From NCBI GenBank assembly GCA_904394685.1, contig CAJFNK010000057.1, positions 1-39,844 of the forward strand: a DNA stretch of 39,844 bases, read 5' to 3'. The DNA comes from Candidatus Heritagella gallinarum (GTDB taxonomy: Bacteria > Bacillota > Clostridia > Oscillospirales > Acutalibacteraceae). The position numbers and the translations under genes are program-made. Of this stretch, positions 9,132 to 17,370 are shown in pieces; the stretch's first letter is position 1, and each line of letters opens with the position of its first letter. The notes under the pieces were generated by a model. The model searched no databases. It was not told where the DNA came from and saw only the letters and a program-made list of their open reading frames with translations.

Positions 9132-9821
9132 TTAGCGTACCAGAGTGGGAATAAATTTCACATAATCGCACGAAACTAGGTGCATCCTGATCCCACGATA
9201 TTCCCCCATAACCGCCTTGCGGGCTGCCTGTGTGCCGTGAATATGGCCAAAATAGCAGTCGGTAATCCCACGCTCCAAAAGGATATCCAGAATCCCTCTG
9301 CACTCCATGGAATCATACACCGGTGGATAATGAAGGAACACCACCGGACGCAGCCCCATCTTTTCGGCCTCGTCCAGAGAAGCGTTGAGCCGCCCCGCTT
9401 CACGGGCGACAATCTTCTGATCCTCTGCGGTTTCCGAGTTATACAGCCATCCTCTGGTGCCGCATACGGCCACTTCTCCAACCGGGCATGCACTGTTGTG
9501 AACCAGCGTAAAATCGTCAAACCCACAGTCTGTCCAGAACTTCTCGATTTTAGAACGGGTAGACCACCAGTAATCGTGGTTCCCCTTTAAAATCAGCTTT
9601 TTTCCGGGCAACTGATGCAGATATTCAAAATCTTTCCGGGTATCTTCCAGCTTCATCGCCCAGGAAAGGTCTCCCGCCAGCACAACGGTATCCTCCGGCG
9701 AAACAATTGCCCGCCAGTTTTTTTCCAGCCGGCTGGTATAGTTGTCCCACCCCGGAAACACATCCATCGGCTTATCTGCACTGAACGAAAGGTGCAGGTC
9801 TGCAATACAGAACAGCGCCAT
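9132..9821 (-). CDS. Metallophosphoesterase (calcineurin-like)
   Basis: The 229-residue protein has the metal-ligand motifs of calcineurin-like phosphoesterases in order: D-x-H in IADLHLS near residue 8, GDLSWA around 50, GNHDYWW around 79, and GHIHG near the C terminus. It is cytoplasmic, with no signal peptide. The natural substrate is not predictable; related Firmicutes proteins are annotated only as predicted phosphohydrolases. The ATG starts 2 bases after the thrC stop, so it is probably coupled to thrC translation. Only a weak GGGATTGAG box precedes it. Confidence 0.9.
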   Translation of the reverse strand: MALFCIADLHLSFSADKPMDVFPGWDNYTSRLEKNWRAIVSPEDTVVLAGDLSWAMKLEDTRKDFEYLHQLPGKKLILKGNHDYWWSTRSKIEKFWTDCGFDDFTLVHNSACPVGEVAVCGTRGWLYNSETAEDQKIVAREAGRLNASLDEAEKMGLRPVVFLHYPPVYDSMECRGILDILLERGITDCYFGHIHGTQAARKAVMGEYRGIRMHLVSCDYVKFIPTLVR

Positions 9822-9823
9822 GA

Positions 9824-11344
9824 TTACTCAATCCCGGCAAGGCGCAGGACTGCTTTTCGCATGTCCGCCACAGCCGTGACATCGGTAAAGCGCACAGGCT
9901 TGCCGGCCAATGCCTGAATCGGCTGCGGAACCTGCGTGCCGGTGAGGGCGGAGAGCTGGTATACCTGCTCAAACTCATCGTTTACGCCGTCCTGTGCATA
10001 CAGCTCGCTGCCCAGCGCTGTCAGCACGCTGGCAGAGAACTTATAGGGGCTGGCGGTAGAAACCACCACTGTGGGGGTCTGGTCGCCGCTGACGGCGTGG
10101 TAGCGGTGATACACCTCAAACGCAACGGCAGAGTGCGGGTCGCTGAGATAGTTCTCGGTTTCCTTCATCTTCTTGACCGTCTGCATGGTAGCGGTATCGT
10201 CGCAGAAATCAGCATAGAACACCGACTGGATTTTGGCCAGCGTTTCGGCGTCCACCGTATAGGAGCCGGTTTCGCTCAGCTGACGCATCCAACCGGATAC
10301 CTTTTCGGCGTCCCCGTTTGTCATATCATAGAGCAGACGCTCCAGATTGCTGGAAACGAGAATATCCATGGAAGGGGAAATCGTGGTGTGGAACGGGCGG
10401 CAGCGGTTATAGGTACCGGTGCGGATAAAGTCGGTGAGGACATTGTTCTCGTTGGAAGCGCAGATCAGGCGGTTCACCGGCAGACCCATCTTCATGGCGT
10501 AATAACCGGCAAGAATGTTGCCAAAGTTGCCTGTGGGCACAACAAAATTGACCTTTTCGCCCTCATAATCGATTTCTCCGCTGTTCATCAGCTGGCAATA
10601 GGCAGAGAAATAATAGACGATCTGCGGCAGCAGCCGTCCCCAGTTGATGGAGTTGGCGCTGGAGAACATCATCTGGTGCTGGGCAAGGACAGCCTGCATC
10701 GAAGCATCGGTAAAGATTCCCTTTACAGCGGTCTGGGCGTCGTCAAAGTTGCCCTCGATGGCGCACACTCCCACATTTGCGCCCTCCTGCGTCACCATCT
10801 GGCGCTTCTGCATGGGGCTCACGCCGTCCTGCGGATAAAACACCAGCACACGGGTGCCGTCCACATCCTTAAAGCCTTCCAGCGCAGCTTTTCCAGTATC
10901 GCCGGAAGTTGCCACCAGAATGACCGCCGTTTTGCCGGGGTTGGTTTTGGCAAGGGATTTTACCAGCAGATGCGGCAAAATCTGCAAAGCCATATCTTTA
11001 AACGCACAGGTAGGGCCGTGCCACAATTCCAGTGCATATTGGGTGATCTCCCCATTCTGGAGCATCACCAGCGGAGCGGGATGGCCGCCGGAAAATTTTT
11101 CGGGGCTGTATGCAGCCTCGGCGCACTCCCGGATTTCATCAGCAGTAAAATCGGTGAGGAAGCGTCCAAGAATCTCCTCAGCCAGCTCGACATAGCTCAT
11201 GTTCTGCATCCGGCAAAGGTCTGCATAGGTGATCTGCGGGAGCTGCTCCGGTACAAAAAGGCCGCCGGAAGCGGAGATTCCCTGTGCGATGGCCTGTGCG
11301 GCCTCTACGGATTCCATACGGTTTCTGGTGCATGTATACTTCAA
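9824..11344 (-). CDS. thrC: Threonine synthase
   Basis: The 506-residue protein is a PLP-dependent threonine synthase, converting O-phosphohomoserine to threonine. The Schiff-base lysine is K116 in HGPTCAFKDMAL, and the phosphate-binding loop is seen in VATSGDTGKAAL. Length fits the long form of the family (about 490-510). The start is TTG at 11344, supported by AAAGGGG 8 bases upstream and by the typical N terminus MKYTCTRN; an out-of-frame ATG lies nearby. It has its own promoter at 11401-11429 and no T-box or attenuator in its roughly 50-base leader. No other threonine pathway genes are adjacent. Confidence 0.96.
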   Translation of the reverse strand: MKYTCTRNRMESVEAAQAIAQGISASGGLFVPEQLPQITYADLCRMQNMSYVELAEEILGRFLTDFTADEIRECAEAAYSPEKFSGGHPAPLVMLQNGEITQYALELWHGPTCAFKDMALQILPHLLVKSLAKTNPGKTAVILVATSGDTGKAALEGFKDVDGTRVLVFYPQDGVSPMQKRQMVTQEGANVGVCAIEGNFDDAQTAVKGIFTDASMQAVLAQHQMMFSSANSINWGRLLPQIVYYFSAYCQLMNSGEIDYEGEKVNFVVPTGNFGNILAGYYAMKMGLPVNRLICASNENNVLTDFIRTGTYNRCRPFHTTISPSMDILVSSNLERLLYDMTNGDAEKVSGWMRQLSETGSYTVDAETLAKIQSVFYADFCDDTATMQTVKKMKETENYLSDPHSAVAFEVYHRYHAVSGDQTPTVVVSTASPYKFSASVLTALGSELYAQDGVNDEFEQVYQLSALTGTQVPQPIQALAGKPVRFTDVTAVADMRKAVLRLAGIE

Positions 11345-11400
11345 ATTCCATTCCCCTTTCCAAAAGGAACTATTTTTGAAAGAAAAGCTCTCATTTTTTC

Positions 11401-11429
11401 ATTTTATTATAGTTTTTCCTGCTTGTCAA
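11401..11429 (-). promoter_or_regulatory. thrC promoter
   Basis: On the minus strand TTGACA (11424-11429) and TAAAAT (11401-11406) are spaced by 17 bases. A second -10-like TATAAT overlaps upstream but would give only 12-base spacing. It lies 25 bases downstream of the M19 peptidase stop, which makes thrC and the phosphoesterase a separate unit. Confidence 0.8.
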
Positions 11430-11454
11430 AGCCCGAAACGGATTTCACCATAAT

Positions 11455-12375
11455 TCACAGATATTTTCCGAAAAACTCCTGTGCATTTTGGTAAAAAATC
11501 CGGTCAACCAGTTCATCCGAATAACCGTGGCGAAGGAACACTTCCGCCAGTTTTTCAACCGACTGGATCCCCTCCATGCCGTCCGGCATATCAGCCCCAT
11601 CAAAATCGCTGCCCAGAGCCAGATGCTTTTCGCCGCCCAGCTCCAGAAAATGCTCGGCATGGCGCAGAATGTCTTCCAGCCCGGCCTGCCCGCTCTCTGC
11701 TAGAAAAGCCGGGTAAAAATTCAGTCCCACCAGACCATCCCGGCGCAGGATCTCGGAAAACTGGCAATCGGTCAGGTTCCTTGGATGGCGGCAGACTGCC
11801 TGAGAATTGGAATGGCTGGCAACCAGCGGCCCCTTTGTGGCCTCGGCCACATCCCAAAACAGCGCTTCGCTGGCATGGGAAACATCCGGCAGCATCCTCA
11901 TTTCTTCCATGCGGTGCAGCACCTTCCGGCCAAATTCCGTCAGCCCGCCTGGTTCCAAGGCGCCCCCGCCAATCTGGTTGGCGCCGTTCCAGGTAAGGGT
12001 CATCATCCTGACCCCATATTCACACAGAAGTTCCAGATTTTCCAACCTGTCTTCCAGCACAGAGCCGCCTTCTACCGTAAAAATCGCCCCGCAAAGCCCC
12101 GCTTTGGCTGCCTGTTCCAGTTCCTCACGGCTGCTGCACTGGCATAGCCGGCCGGGATTCTCCAAAAGCTCCTGCCGGAAACGCTGTGCAATCTTTTGAA
12201 AGTGCGCCAGCGGCTCCCGGCAATCGTCGGGAATCCAGGCGGCAAAACACTGAACCCACGGCGAAAGCCCTCTCCCCCGCTCTAACGAAAGATGAAGGCT
12301 GCTATTATTGAAAAGCGGGAGGTTGCGGAGCGCACACTCCGACAGCGTATCACAGTGCAAATCAAAATATCTCAA
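11455..12375 (-). CDS. Membrane dipeptidase (peptidase family M19)
   Basis: The 306-residue protein belongs to the M19 (renal dipeptidase) family of zinc-dependent dipeptidases. The zinc-binding DLHCDT is at residues 4-9; further family signatures are FTVEGG, LTWNGANQIG, PDVSHAS, VASHSNSQAV and LGSDFDGAD, which carry the remaining metal and substrate ligands. No signal peptide is seen, so it is probably cytoplasmic. The start is TTG at 12375, which overlaps the yraN stop in TTGA and has GGGGAAGGGG 8 bases upstream, indicating coupled translation. It closes the rplS-lepB-rbgA-rnhB-yraN series. Its likely role is dipeptide turnover. Confidence 0.93.
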   Translation of the reverse strand: MRYFDLHCDTLSECALRNLPLFNNSSLHLSLERGRGLSPWVQCFAAWIPDDCREPLAHFQKIAQRFRQELLENPGRLCQCSSREELEQAAKAGLCGAIFTVEGGSVLEDRLENLELLCEYGVRMMTLTWNGANQIGGGALEPGGLTEFGRKVLHRMEEMRMLPDVSHASEALFWDVAEATKGPLVASHSNSQAVCRHPRNLTDCQFSEILRRDGLVGLNFYPAFLAESGQAGLEDILRHAEHFLELGGEKHLALGSDFDGADMPDGMEGIQSVEKLAEVFLRHGYSDELVDRIFYQNAQEFFGKYL

Positions 12376-12752
12376 AACAAGACCCCTTCCCCTTCAAATG
12401 CGTTTGCATAATACCGGAAGCCCAAAATCTCCCCAAAGCGGTCCATCCTCACCGCCGCCACATCAAACCGGGGCTGCAAATCAGTGGGATGCTCTTGTAG
12501 ATACATCAGGGCAGTCCGCACCAGCTTTCTCTGCTTTTCGGGGGTGACCGCTTCTTCCGGCGTTCCCCGCAAAAAAGAGCTTCGTGTTTTTACTTCCACA
12601 AACACCAGATACCGTTCCGTGCAGGCGATGAGATCCACTTCCCCATAGGGGCAGTGGTAGTTGCGTTCCAGAATCTGATAGCCCTGTATCGCCATCTGCC
12701 TGGCGGTATATTCCTCCCCCTGTGCCCCTCTTTCATTTTTCTCCCAGCTCAT
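12372..12752 (-). CDS. YraN/UPF0102 family putative endonuclease
   Basis: The 126-residue protein is a UPF0102 (YraN) member with a restriction-endonuclease-like fold. The catalytic-type pattern is visible as GE-VDLIA (residues about 37-43) followed by VFVEVKTRS (about 50-58), i.e. the D...ExK nuclease core. Its biological role is not established. It overlaps rnhB by 4 bases (ATGA) and the M19 gene by 4 bases (TTGA). The rnhB-yraN pairing is widespread in bacteria and suggests a nucleic-acid metabolism function. Confidence 0.9.
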   Translation of the reverse strand: MSWEKNERGAQGEEYTARQMAIQGYQILERNYHCPYGEVDLIACTERYLVFVEVKTRSSFLRGTPEEAVTPEKQRKLVRTALMYLQEHPTDLQPRFDVAAVRMDRFGEILGFRYYANAFEGEGVLF

Positions 12753-13351
12753 TTTGCCAGAATCTTCTTCAAAAATGTTTTGCGGTGGATGGGGCTGGGG
12801 CCGTATTCCCGAATCATCTCCACATGGAGCTTGGTTCCATAGCCTTTATGCTTGGCAAACTGGTACTGCGGATACACTTCATCCATCATCTTCATCACAC
12901 GGTCACGGGAAACCTTTGCCAGAATCGAAGCGGCCGCAATACTGGCGCTGGAAGCGTCACCCTTTACAATGGTTTCGCCGGGAATTGCCAGCGGCGGCAT
13001 CCGGTTGCCATCCACCAGCGCATAGTCCGCCGGAACCGGCAGTTCTTCCACTGCACGGCGCATGGCCAGATAGGTTGCCTGAAGGATGTTGATCTCGTCG
13101 ATCTCCTGCTCCGAAGCGCAGCCGATTCCATATGCCACCGCTTTTTCACAAATCAGCGAAAACAGTTCCTCCCGCTTTTTTTCAGTGAGCTTTTTCGAGT
13201 CGTTCAGCCCCGGCAGCTCCAGCCCATCCGGCAAAATCACCGCCGCCGCATACACCGGCCCAGCCAGCGGGCCACGCCCCGCCTCGTCAATTCCACAAAC
13301 CAGGGAGTATCCCTGCTCTTTTGCTTTCTGTTCCCAGCTATAATCAACCAT
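12749..13351 (-). CDS. rnhB: Ribonuclease HII
   Basis: The 200-residue protein removes RNA primers and misincorporated ribonucleotides from RNA:DNA hybrids. The signature CGIDEAGRGPLAGPV near the N terminus supplies the first catalytic Asp and Glu, and DYALVDGNRMP holds a later catalytic Asp. The reading frame is open 11 codons further upstream, but the ATG at 13351 is preferred because GGAAAGGAAG lies 6 bases before it. It follows rbgA across a hairpin at 13424-13452 that may act as a partial terminator, and it overlaps yraN. Confidence 0.96.
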   Translation of the reverse strand: MVDYSWEQKAKEQGYSLVCGIDEAGRGPLAGPVYAAAVILPDGLELPGLNDSKKLTEKKREELFSLICEKAVAYGIGCASEQEIDEINILQATYLAMRRAVEELPVPADYALVDGNRMPPLAIPGETIVKGDASSASIAAASILAKVSRDRVMKMMDEVYPQYQFAKHKGYGTKLHVEMIREYGPSPIHRKTFLKKILAK

Positions 13352-13423
13352 AGATGGCTTCCTTTCCATTATATATGTAATCAACTACTCATTTATCAAT
13401 ACGAAAAGCCTTGTGAAACACAA

Positions 13424-13452
13424 AGGGCAAAACCGAATTTCCGGCTTTGCCC
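13424..13452 (-). terminator. Hairpin, possible terminator after rbgA
   Basis: On the minus strand AGGGCAAAGCCG and CGGTTTTGCCCT pair across a short loop and are followed by TTGTGTTTC. The U tract is interrupted, so termination may be partial. The position between rbgA and rnhB fits either termination or attenuation. Confidence 0.6.
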
Positions 13453-13478
13453 TACAACATACAGTCCTGCTTCTACGC

Positions 13479-14357
13479 TTATTGGGGCGGGTTTTCCAGC
13501 GTGATTTTTCCCAGCTTCCCGCTGCGGAATTCATCCAGCACCGTGATGGCGGCACGCTCGGTGTTGATTTCACCGCCGGAGATCAAAAAGCCACGCTTGC
13601 GCCCAACCAGCTCCAGCAGCTCATATCCCTTCTGTTCCGAAAGGTCTTCGCCCTGCAACTTATACCGCTGCGCCATTGCCTGAGGATAGGTGTCCCGCAA
13701 ATGCTCCAGCAGGCGGGAGGCCAGATGCTCCACATCCACCACATCGTCCTTTACAGCGCCGGTAAACGCCAACCGCTCGCCCACCACCGGGTCGTCAAAC
13801 TTGGGCCACAGCACGCCGGGGGTATCCAGCAGTTCAAAGCCCTTTCCGATGGTAAACCAGCGGTTTTGCCGGGTCACGCCGGGACGGTCCTGCACCTCAG
13901 CCTTGCCGGCGTTGCCGCCACGGCACATCTTGTTGATCAAAGAGGACTTGCCCACGTTGGGGATTCCCACCACCATCACACGAATCGGGCGGCCGACCAT
14001 GCCTTTGGCTTCCCAGCGGGCGATCTGCTCCTGAAGCACCTCCCGGATGGCGGGCATAAAGCCGTTCACGCCTTTTCCGGTTTTGCAGTCCAGCGCAATC
14101 GCTTTGATCCCACGGCTGCGGTAATAGGCAATCCAGCGGCTGGTGCAGGCGCTGTCGGCCATATCGCTCTTGTTCATCAGAATGATTCGGGGTTTGCCCT
14201 GAATCAGTTTATCCAAAACCGGGTTCCGGCTGCTCACCGGCACACGGGCATCAATGATCTCCGCCACGATATCCACCATTTTCAGGCTTTTTTCAATCTG
14301 GCGTTTGGTGCGTGTCATATGTCCGGGAAACCATTGGATGGTTTGCGCTTCACTCAT
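13479..14357 (-). CDS. rbgA: Ribosome biogenesis GTPase RbgA/YlqF
   Basis: The 292-residue protein is a circularly permuted GTPase that acts in 50S subunit maturation. The permutation is visible: G4 (MNKSD, residue about 63) comes before G1 (GIPNVGKSS, about 130) and G3 (DTPGVLWPK, about 175). The opening IQWFPGHMTRTKRQIEK is the family signature. The gene lies between lepB and rnhB downstream of rplS, as in many Firmicutes, linking ribosome assembly with L19 expression. Confidence 0.96.
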   Translation of the reverse strand: MSEAQTIQWFPGHMTRTKRQIEKSLKMVDIVAEIIDARVPVSSRNPVLDKLIQGKPRIILMNKSDMADSACTSRWIAYYRSRGIKAIALDCKTGKGVNGFMPAIREVLQEQIARWEAKGMVGRPIRVMVVGIPNVGKSSLINKMCRGGNAGKAEVQDRPGVTRQNRWFTIGKGFELLDTPGVLWPKFDDPVVGERLAFTGAVKDDVVDVEHLASRLLEHLRDTYPQAMAQRYKLQGEDLSEQKGYELLELVGRKRGFLISGGEINTERAAITVLDEFRSGKLGKITLENPPQ

Positions 14358-14394
14358 GTTTCAAAAATCCTCTCGCAATCAAATTCTCTCCGGC

Positions 14395-15000
14395 TTATTC
14401 GACCAAGCCGAACCGGTCAAAGGGAAACAGGCGGAATTCCGCTTTTCCCAGCACATTCTTGACGTCTACCATTCCCACATCCACATAGCGGCTGTCCTCC
14501 GAAACCGGCCGGTTATCCCCCAGCACAAAGATATGTCCCGGCGGCACTGTAACGGGGAACTGTGTTTTTTCAAGCGAAGTAGCGGTGTCCTGTGTAATCC
14601 CATTTTGCAGGCCGAATTGGGTTTCGTCCAGTGCTTCTCCATCAATATAGACGGTACCGGTGTCAAAGTCGATATCGACTTCCTGATTTTCGGTGGCGAT
14701 CACTCGCTTAATAATCGGTTCGGGAAGCACGTTTACCAGCACCACCACATCGCCCTGTTCCAGAGCGCCGCCATAGGAACTGCTGATTACCAGACGGTCG
14801 CCGTCGTGATAATTGGGGTACATCGAGAGGCCGCTGACGGTGACGACCCGCAGCAGAAAGGTGAAAACCAACACCACTGCGATCACGGCCGCCATCAGCT
14901 CGCCTACCCACTCATAGCAGCTCTTGATCGTGGAGGGCTGGTTTGCGGAATTATGGCTAATTTTTCCCGTTCTTTTGATTGTATATTTTGTTACTGCCAT
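14395..15000 (-). CDS. lepB: Signal peptidase I
   Basis: The 201-residue protein has one membrane segment (residues about 35-53, AAVIAVVLVFTFLL) and a catalytic domain outside the cell. The Ser/Lys pair is S59 in SGLSMYPNYHDGD and K98 in IIKRVIA, spaced as in Gram-positive SipS-type enzymes, and the LGDNRPVSEDSR box is intact. It removes signal peptides from Sec-exported proteins. AAAGGAAC precedes the ATG. It lies downstream of the rplS terminator, so it depends on read-through or an unrecognised promoter. Confidence 0.96.
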   Translation of the reverse strand: MAVTKYTIKRTGKISHNSANQPSTIKSCYEWVGELMAAVIAVVLVFTFLLRVVTVSGLSMYPNYHDGDRLVISSSYGGALEQGDVVVLVNVLPEPIIKRVIATENQEVDIDFDTGTVYIDGEALDETQFGLQNGITQDTATSLEKTQFPVTVPPGHIFVLGDNRPVSEDSRYVDVGMVDVKNVLGKAEFRLFPFDRFGLVE

Positions 15001-15051
15001 GCCTGTTCCTTTCTGTTGGCTGCGCTCCCCAAAAGGGAACCCGAAAATAGC

Positions 15052-15080
15052 AAAAAAGGGACAAATCCTTGTCCCTTTTC
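15052..15080 (-). terminator. Terminator after rplS
   Basis: On the minus strand AAAAGGGACAA pairs with TTGTCCCTTTT across a 3-base loop, followed by T residues (TTTTTTGC in all). It is an intrinsic terminator 12 bases after the rplS stop and would attenuate expression of lepB-rbgA relative to L19. Confidence 0.85.
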
Positions 15081-15091
15081 GTTCGAATTAT

Positions 15092-15436
15092 TTATCTGAT
15101 CTGCTCTTTAACCTTAGCGGCCTTACCAACACGGTCACGCAGATAGTAGAGCTTTGCTCTGCGAACACGGCCCTTACGGACAACGGTGATCTCTTTTACG
15201 TTGGGGGAGTGAACGGGGAAAACTCTCTCCACGCCTACGCCATAAGAAACACGGCGAACGGTGAAGGTTTCAGCCACGCCACTGCCCTTGCGAGCAATCA
15301 CAGTACCTTCGAACATCTGGACTCTTTCTTTCTCGCCTTCTCTGATGTTTACGCCCACACGAATGGTGTCGCCAATCTCGAAAGAAGGCAGGTTCTCTTT
15401 GACAGAATCCGCAGCAATCAGTTTCAGTGCATCCAT
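15092..15436 (-). CDS. rplS: 50S ribosomal protein L19
   Basis: The 114-residue protein is a complete L19. It shows the family sequence from [16 protein letters not shown] through [10 protein letters not shown] to RRAKLYYLR near the C terminus. L19 sits at the interface between the 30S and 50S subunits. An AGGAGG box lies before the ATG. It has a roughly 155-base structured leader and two candidate promoters upstream, and a strong terminator immediately downstream, so it is expressed mainly as a single gene. Confidence 0.98.
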   Translation of the reverse strand: MDALKLIAADSVKENLPSFEIGDTIRVGVNIREGEKERVQMFEGTVIARKGSGVAETFTVRRVSYGVGVERVFPVHSPNVKEITVVRKGRVRRAKLYYLRDRVGKAAKVKEQIR

Positions 15437-15592
15437 TTGTAAATCCTCCTGTAATTCTCAGACATTCTTGCGCCACACATGGCGGCACAGAGGACTGTCC
15501 GCTTCAATGTCACGGGAAATCCCGGGCATTGAACCCCATTGGCATCCTCCGGCGAAACTGAACCGAAGCAGGACCAACGGTATCCAAATGCC
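15437..15592 (-). promoter_or_regulatory. Structured 5' leader of rplS (candidate L19 leader)
   Basis: The leader contains a strong hairpin in which TTCAATG pairs with CATTGAA (plus-strand 15503-15509 and 15527-15533), with an inner CGGGATTTCCCG stem. A second hairpin formed by GCCGCCA/TGGCGC (about 15470-15487) stands directly before the ribosome binding site. A GGCAT at the 5' end can pair with ATGCC further on. Firmicutes rplS is known to carry an autoregulatory L19 leader; assignment to that family here is inference from position and foldability, not from a covariance match. Confidence 0.5.
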
Positions 15593-15597
15593 TATAT

Positions 15598-15626
15598 ATG
15601 ATACCACAGATCGACCCAAAAGGCAA
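15598..15626 (-). promoter_or_regulatory. rplS proximal promoter
   Basis: On the minus strand TTGCCT (15621-15626) and TATCAT (15598-15603) are spaced by 17 bases, and TGG precedes the -10, making an extended -10 element. The start would be near 15591. Confidence 0.8.
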
Positions 15627-15872
15627 TCTTTTTTTGCGGGAAAAATGCCGTTTCTTTCCCGTTTCCCCAGAATACTTTTTGGATATTCTTCCCGAAGCCA
15701 AGTCCTTTTACAAGCAAAAATCGGCTTTTGTTTTATGATTGTATCATAAACACCGGTCAAATGGCAAGGATATGATGGAAAAGCGGTTCCAACCCCAACT
15801 TATCTTTTTGTAATTTGTTTAAGTTGCATAAATATGTGGCTTTTTTTTAGAAACCCTTGCTGGCTTTTTCTC
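15627..15872. other. Non-coding stretch between rplS and ATPase promoters
   Basis: No gene is supported here. It holds a CGGGAAA/TTTCCCG hairpin (15637-15661), the dyad and candidate second rplS promoter near 15732-15767, and A/T-rich sequence with a run of eight T before the ATPase promoter. Short reading frames in it have no ribosome binding site. Confidence 0.6.
15738..15767 (-). promoter_or_regulatory. Candidate distal rplS promoter overlapping a dyad
   Basis: On the minus strand TTGCCA (15762-15767) and TACAAT (15738-15743) are 18 bases apart with TGA before the -10. The -10 lies inside the perfect inverted repeat TTTATGAT-TGT-ATCATAAA (15732-15750), so a regulator bound there would block it. 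Confidence 0.5.
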
Positions 15873-15901
15873 TTGCACAATGAAAACACACGGCCTATAA
15901 T
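15873..15901 (+). promoter_or_regulatory. Promoter of the V/A-type ATPase operon
   Basis: TTGCAC (15873-15878) and TATAAT (15896-15901) are spaced by 17 bases. The start would be near 15908, giving an 85-base leader before the first ATG at 15993. No other good plus-strand promoter was seen inside the operon. Confidence 0.85.
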
Positions 15902-15992
15902 AGGGATTAACGAGGGAATTTAATCGATTCACCTGAATGTGGGAGAATCTCAAATCAATCCCCTTTGTCTATCCAGGAAGGAGGCTTCCATT

Positions 15993-16304
15993 ATGCAGAA
16001 TATGGTAAAGCAAATTGTCGATATGGACCGCAAGGCCAGAGAGATCACCGACTCTGCACAGCTGGAAAAAGTGCAAACCGAAAAGGATATCGCCACGATG
16101 CGGGAACAAATCCGGTCTGAATATCTGGAGCGGGCACGAAAGCGCATTGAAGCAAACGAACCAAAAGAGCGTGCCGCAGCCGAAGAAGACTGGAAAAAGC
16201 GTGAAGCCCGCTATCAGGCCCTTTCTGAGGAAATGGATCAGGCTTATGAGAAAAAGGCTGCCGAATGGGCAGAACAGCTGGCTGCTCGTGTGATAGGAGC
16301 GTGA
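15993..16304 (+). CDS. V/A-type ATPase peripheral-stalk coiled-coil subunit (G/H type)
   Basis: The 103-residue protein is almost entirely charged helix, rich in Lys, Glu, Arg and Ala (for example ERARKRIEANEPKERAAAEE), as expected for the coiled-coil subunit (NtpF/AhaH type) that pairs with subunit E in the peripheral stalk. Sequence in this family is poorly conserved, so the call rests on composition, size and its place as first gene of the operon. GGAGG lies 8 bases before the ATG at 15993. The next gene starts 4 bases after its stop. Confidence 0.8.
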   Translation: MQNMVKQIVDMDRKAREITDSAQLEKVQTEKDIATMREQIRSEYLERARKRIEANEPKERAAAEEDWKKREARYQALSEEMDQAYEKKAAEWAEQLAARVIGA

Positions 16305-16308
16305 GCCT

Positions 16309-17355
16309 ATGCTGTCAAACCTTTCCTCCAATGTGGTGCTTGCCAAAGCACGGGCAATGTATGGCCGACGGCTTACAGAAAAACAATACCGTGACCTTCT
16401 TGCCTGCCATACCGTTTCTGAAATTGCCGCTTACCTGAAAAACAACACCAGCTATCAGCGGGTATTATCGGGTATCAATGAAACGGATATCCACCGTGGG
16501 CGGCTGGAAAATTTATTGCGGCAAAAGATTTTTGAAGACAGCGCTTCCCTCTGCCGCTACGAAATTACAGTTGGGGAGCATTTTGCGGAATATATCCTTC
16601 AAAAAGCCGAGATCCAACAGATTTCCCGCTGTGTGATGCACCTGATGGCCGGCACGCCCGAAGAATATCTCTTTTCGATGCCCACGTTTCTAAACAAACA
16701 CAGCCGCATTAATCTCCTTGCGCTGGGGCAGGTACAGAGCTTTCAGGATTTGCTTCAGGCGCTGGAACATACCCCCTATGCAAACCTGCTGCGCCGGTTT
16801 ACCCCCACATATGGCCAGAATCTGGACTACTTTGGCATTGAAAACTGTCTTTATCAGTATTTATACCAGCGCTGTTTCAGTATTGTGAGAAATCAGACCT
16901 CCGGCGAAACCCGGCGGCAGCTGGAAGATCTGTTTCATGTGTATGCGGATGTGGAAAACTACACATCCATCCTGCGGTTAAAATTCAATTACCGAAGCGG
17001 CCCTGACTTTATCAAAAGCAGCCTGCTTCCCTTCGGCACCCTAAAGCCCCATCAGATCGATGCATTGCTTGCCGCCGAAACACCGGAAGCATTTTATAAA
17101 GAGCTTGATACTACTTCTTTTGGAAAACGGATTCAGGGGCTTTCGCAAAACATCGACCGGTTTGCATATGAAGCCAAGTATGCGGTAGCTAGGAAAGAAA
17201 TCCGTTTTTCCACACACCCCTCTGTTGTGTTACTCTCCTATATGTTCCTGATGGAAATTGAGCTGCACGATATTACTAATATTATAGAAGGGGTTCGTTA
17301 TCAAATTCCTACCGAAGAAATCGAAAAGCTGCTGACAATTATACATTTTCCGTGA
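16309..17355 (+). CDS. ntpC: V/A-type ATPase subunit C (d/AC39 homolog)
   Basis: The 348-residue protein matches the AC39/NtpC family, the funnel-shaped subunit that links the central rotor stalk (D and F) to the membrane c-ring. The N-terminal pattern LAKARAMYGRRLTEKQYRDLLACHTVSEIAAYL and recurring Tyr-rich helical repeats such as DVENYTSILRLKFNY support this. It is soluble, about the usual length (330-350), and has no membrane segment. GGAGCG precedes the ATG by 9 bases, and the gene is nearly contiguous with the preceding stalk subunit and with subunit I. Confidence 0.9.
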   Translation: MLSNLSSNVVLAKARAMYGRRLTEKQYRDLLACHTVSEIAAYLKNNTSYQRVLSGINETDIHRGRLENLLRQKIFEDSASLCRYEITVGEHFAEYILQKAEIQQISRCVMHLMAGTPEEYLFSMPTFLNKHSRINLLALGQVQSFQDLLQALEHTPYANLLRRFTPTYGQNLDYFGIENCLYQYLYQRCFSIVRNQTSGETRRQLEDLFHVYADVENYTSILRLKFNYRSGPDFIKSSLLPFGTLKPHQIDALLAAETPEAFYKELDTTSFGKRIQGLSQNIDRFAYEAKYAVARKEIRFSTHPSVVLLSYMFLMEIELHDITNIIEGVRYQIPTEEIEKLLTIIHFP

Positions 17356-17370
17356 GAGGGGTGAATTCCA

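Noticed and set aside
11345-11400. Possible T-box or threonine attenuator before thrC
   Set aside because: The leader is only about 50 bases and has no terminator/antiterminator pair or specifier loop. A short ATGAAAAAATGA is too small and lacks Thr codons.
15458-15760. 100-codon minus-strand ORF upstream of rplS
   Set aside because: It begins inside a promoter, spans the leader and a second promoter, lacks a ribosome binding site and its product resembles no protein.
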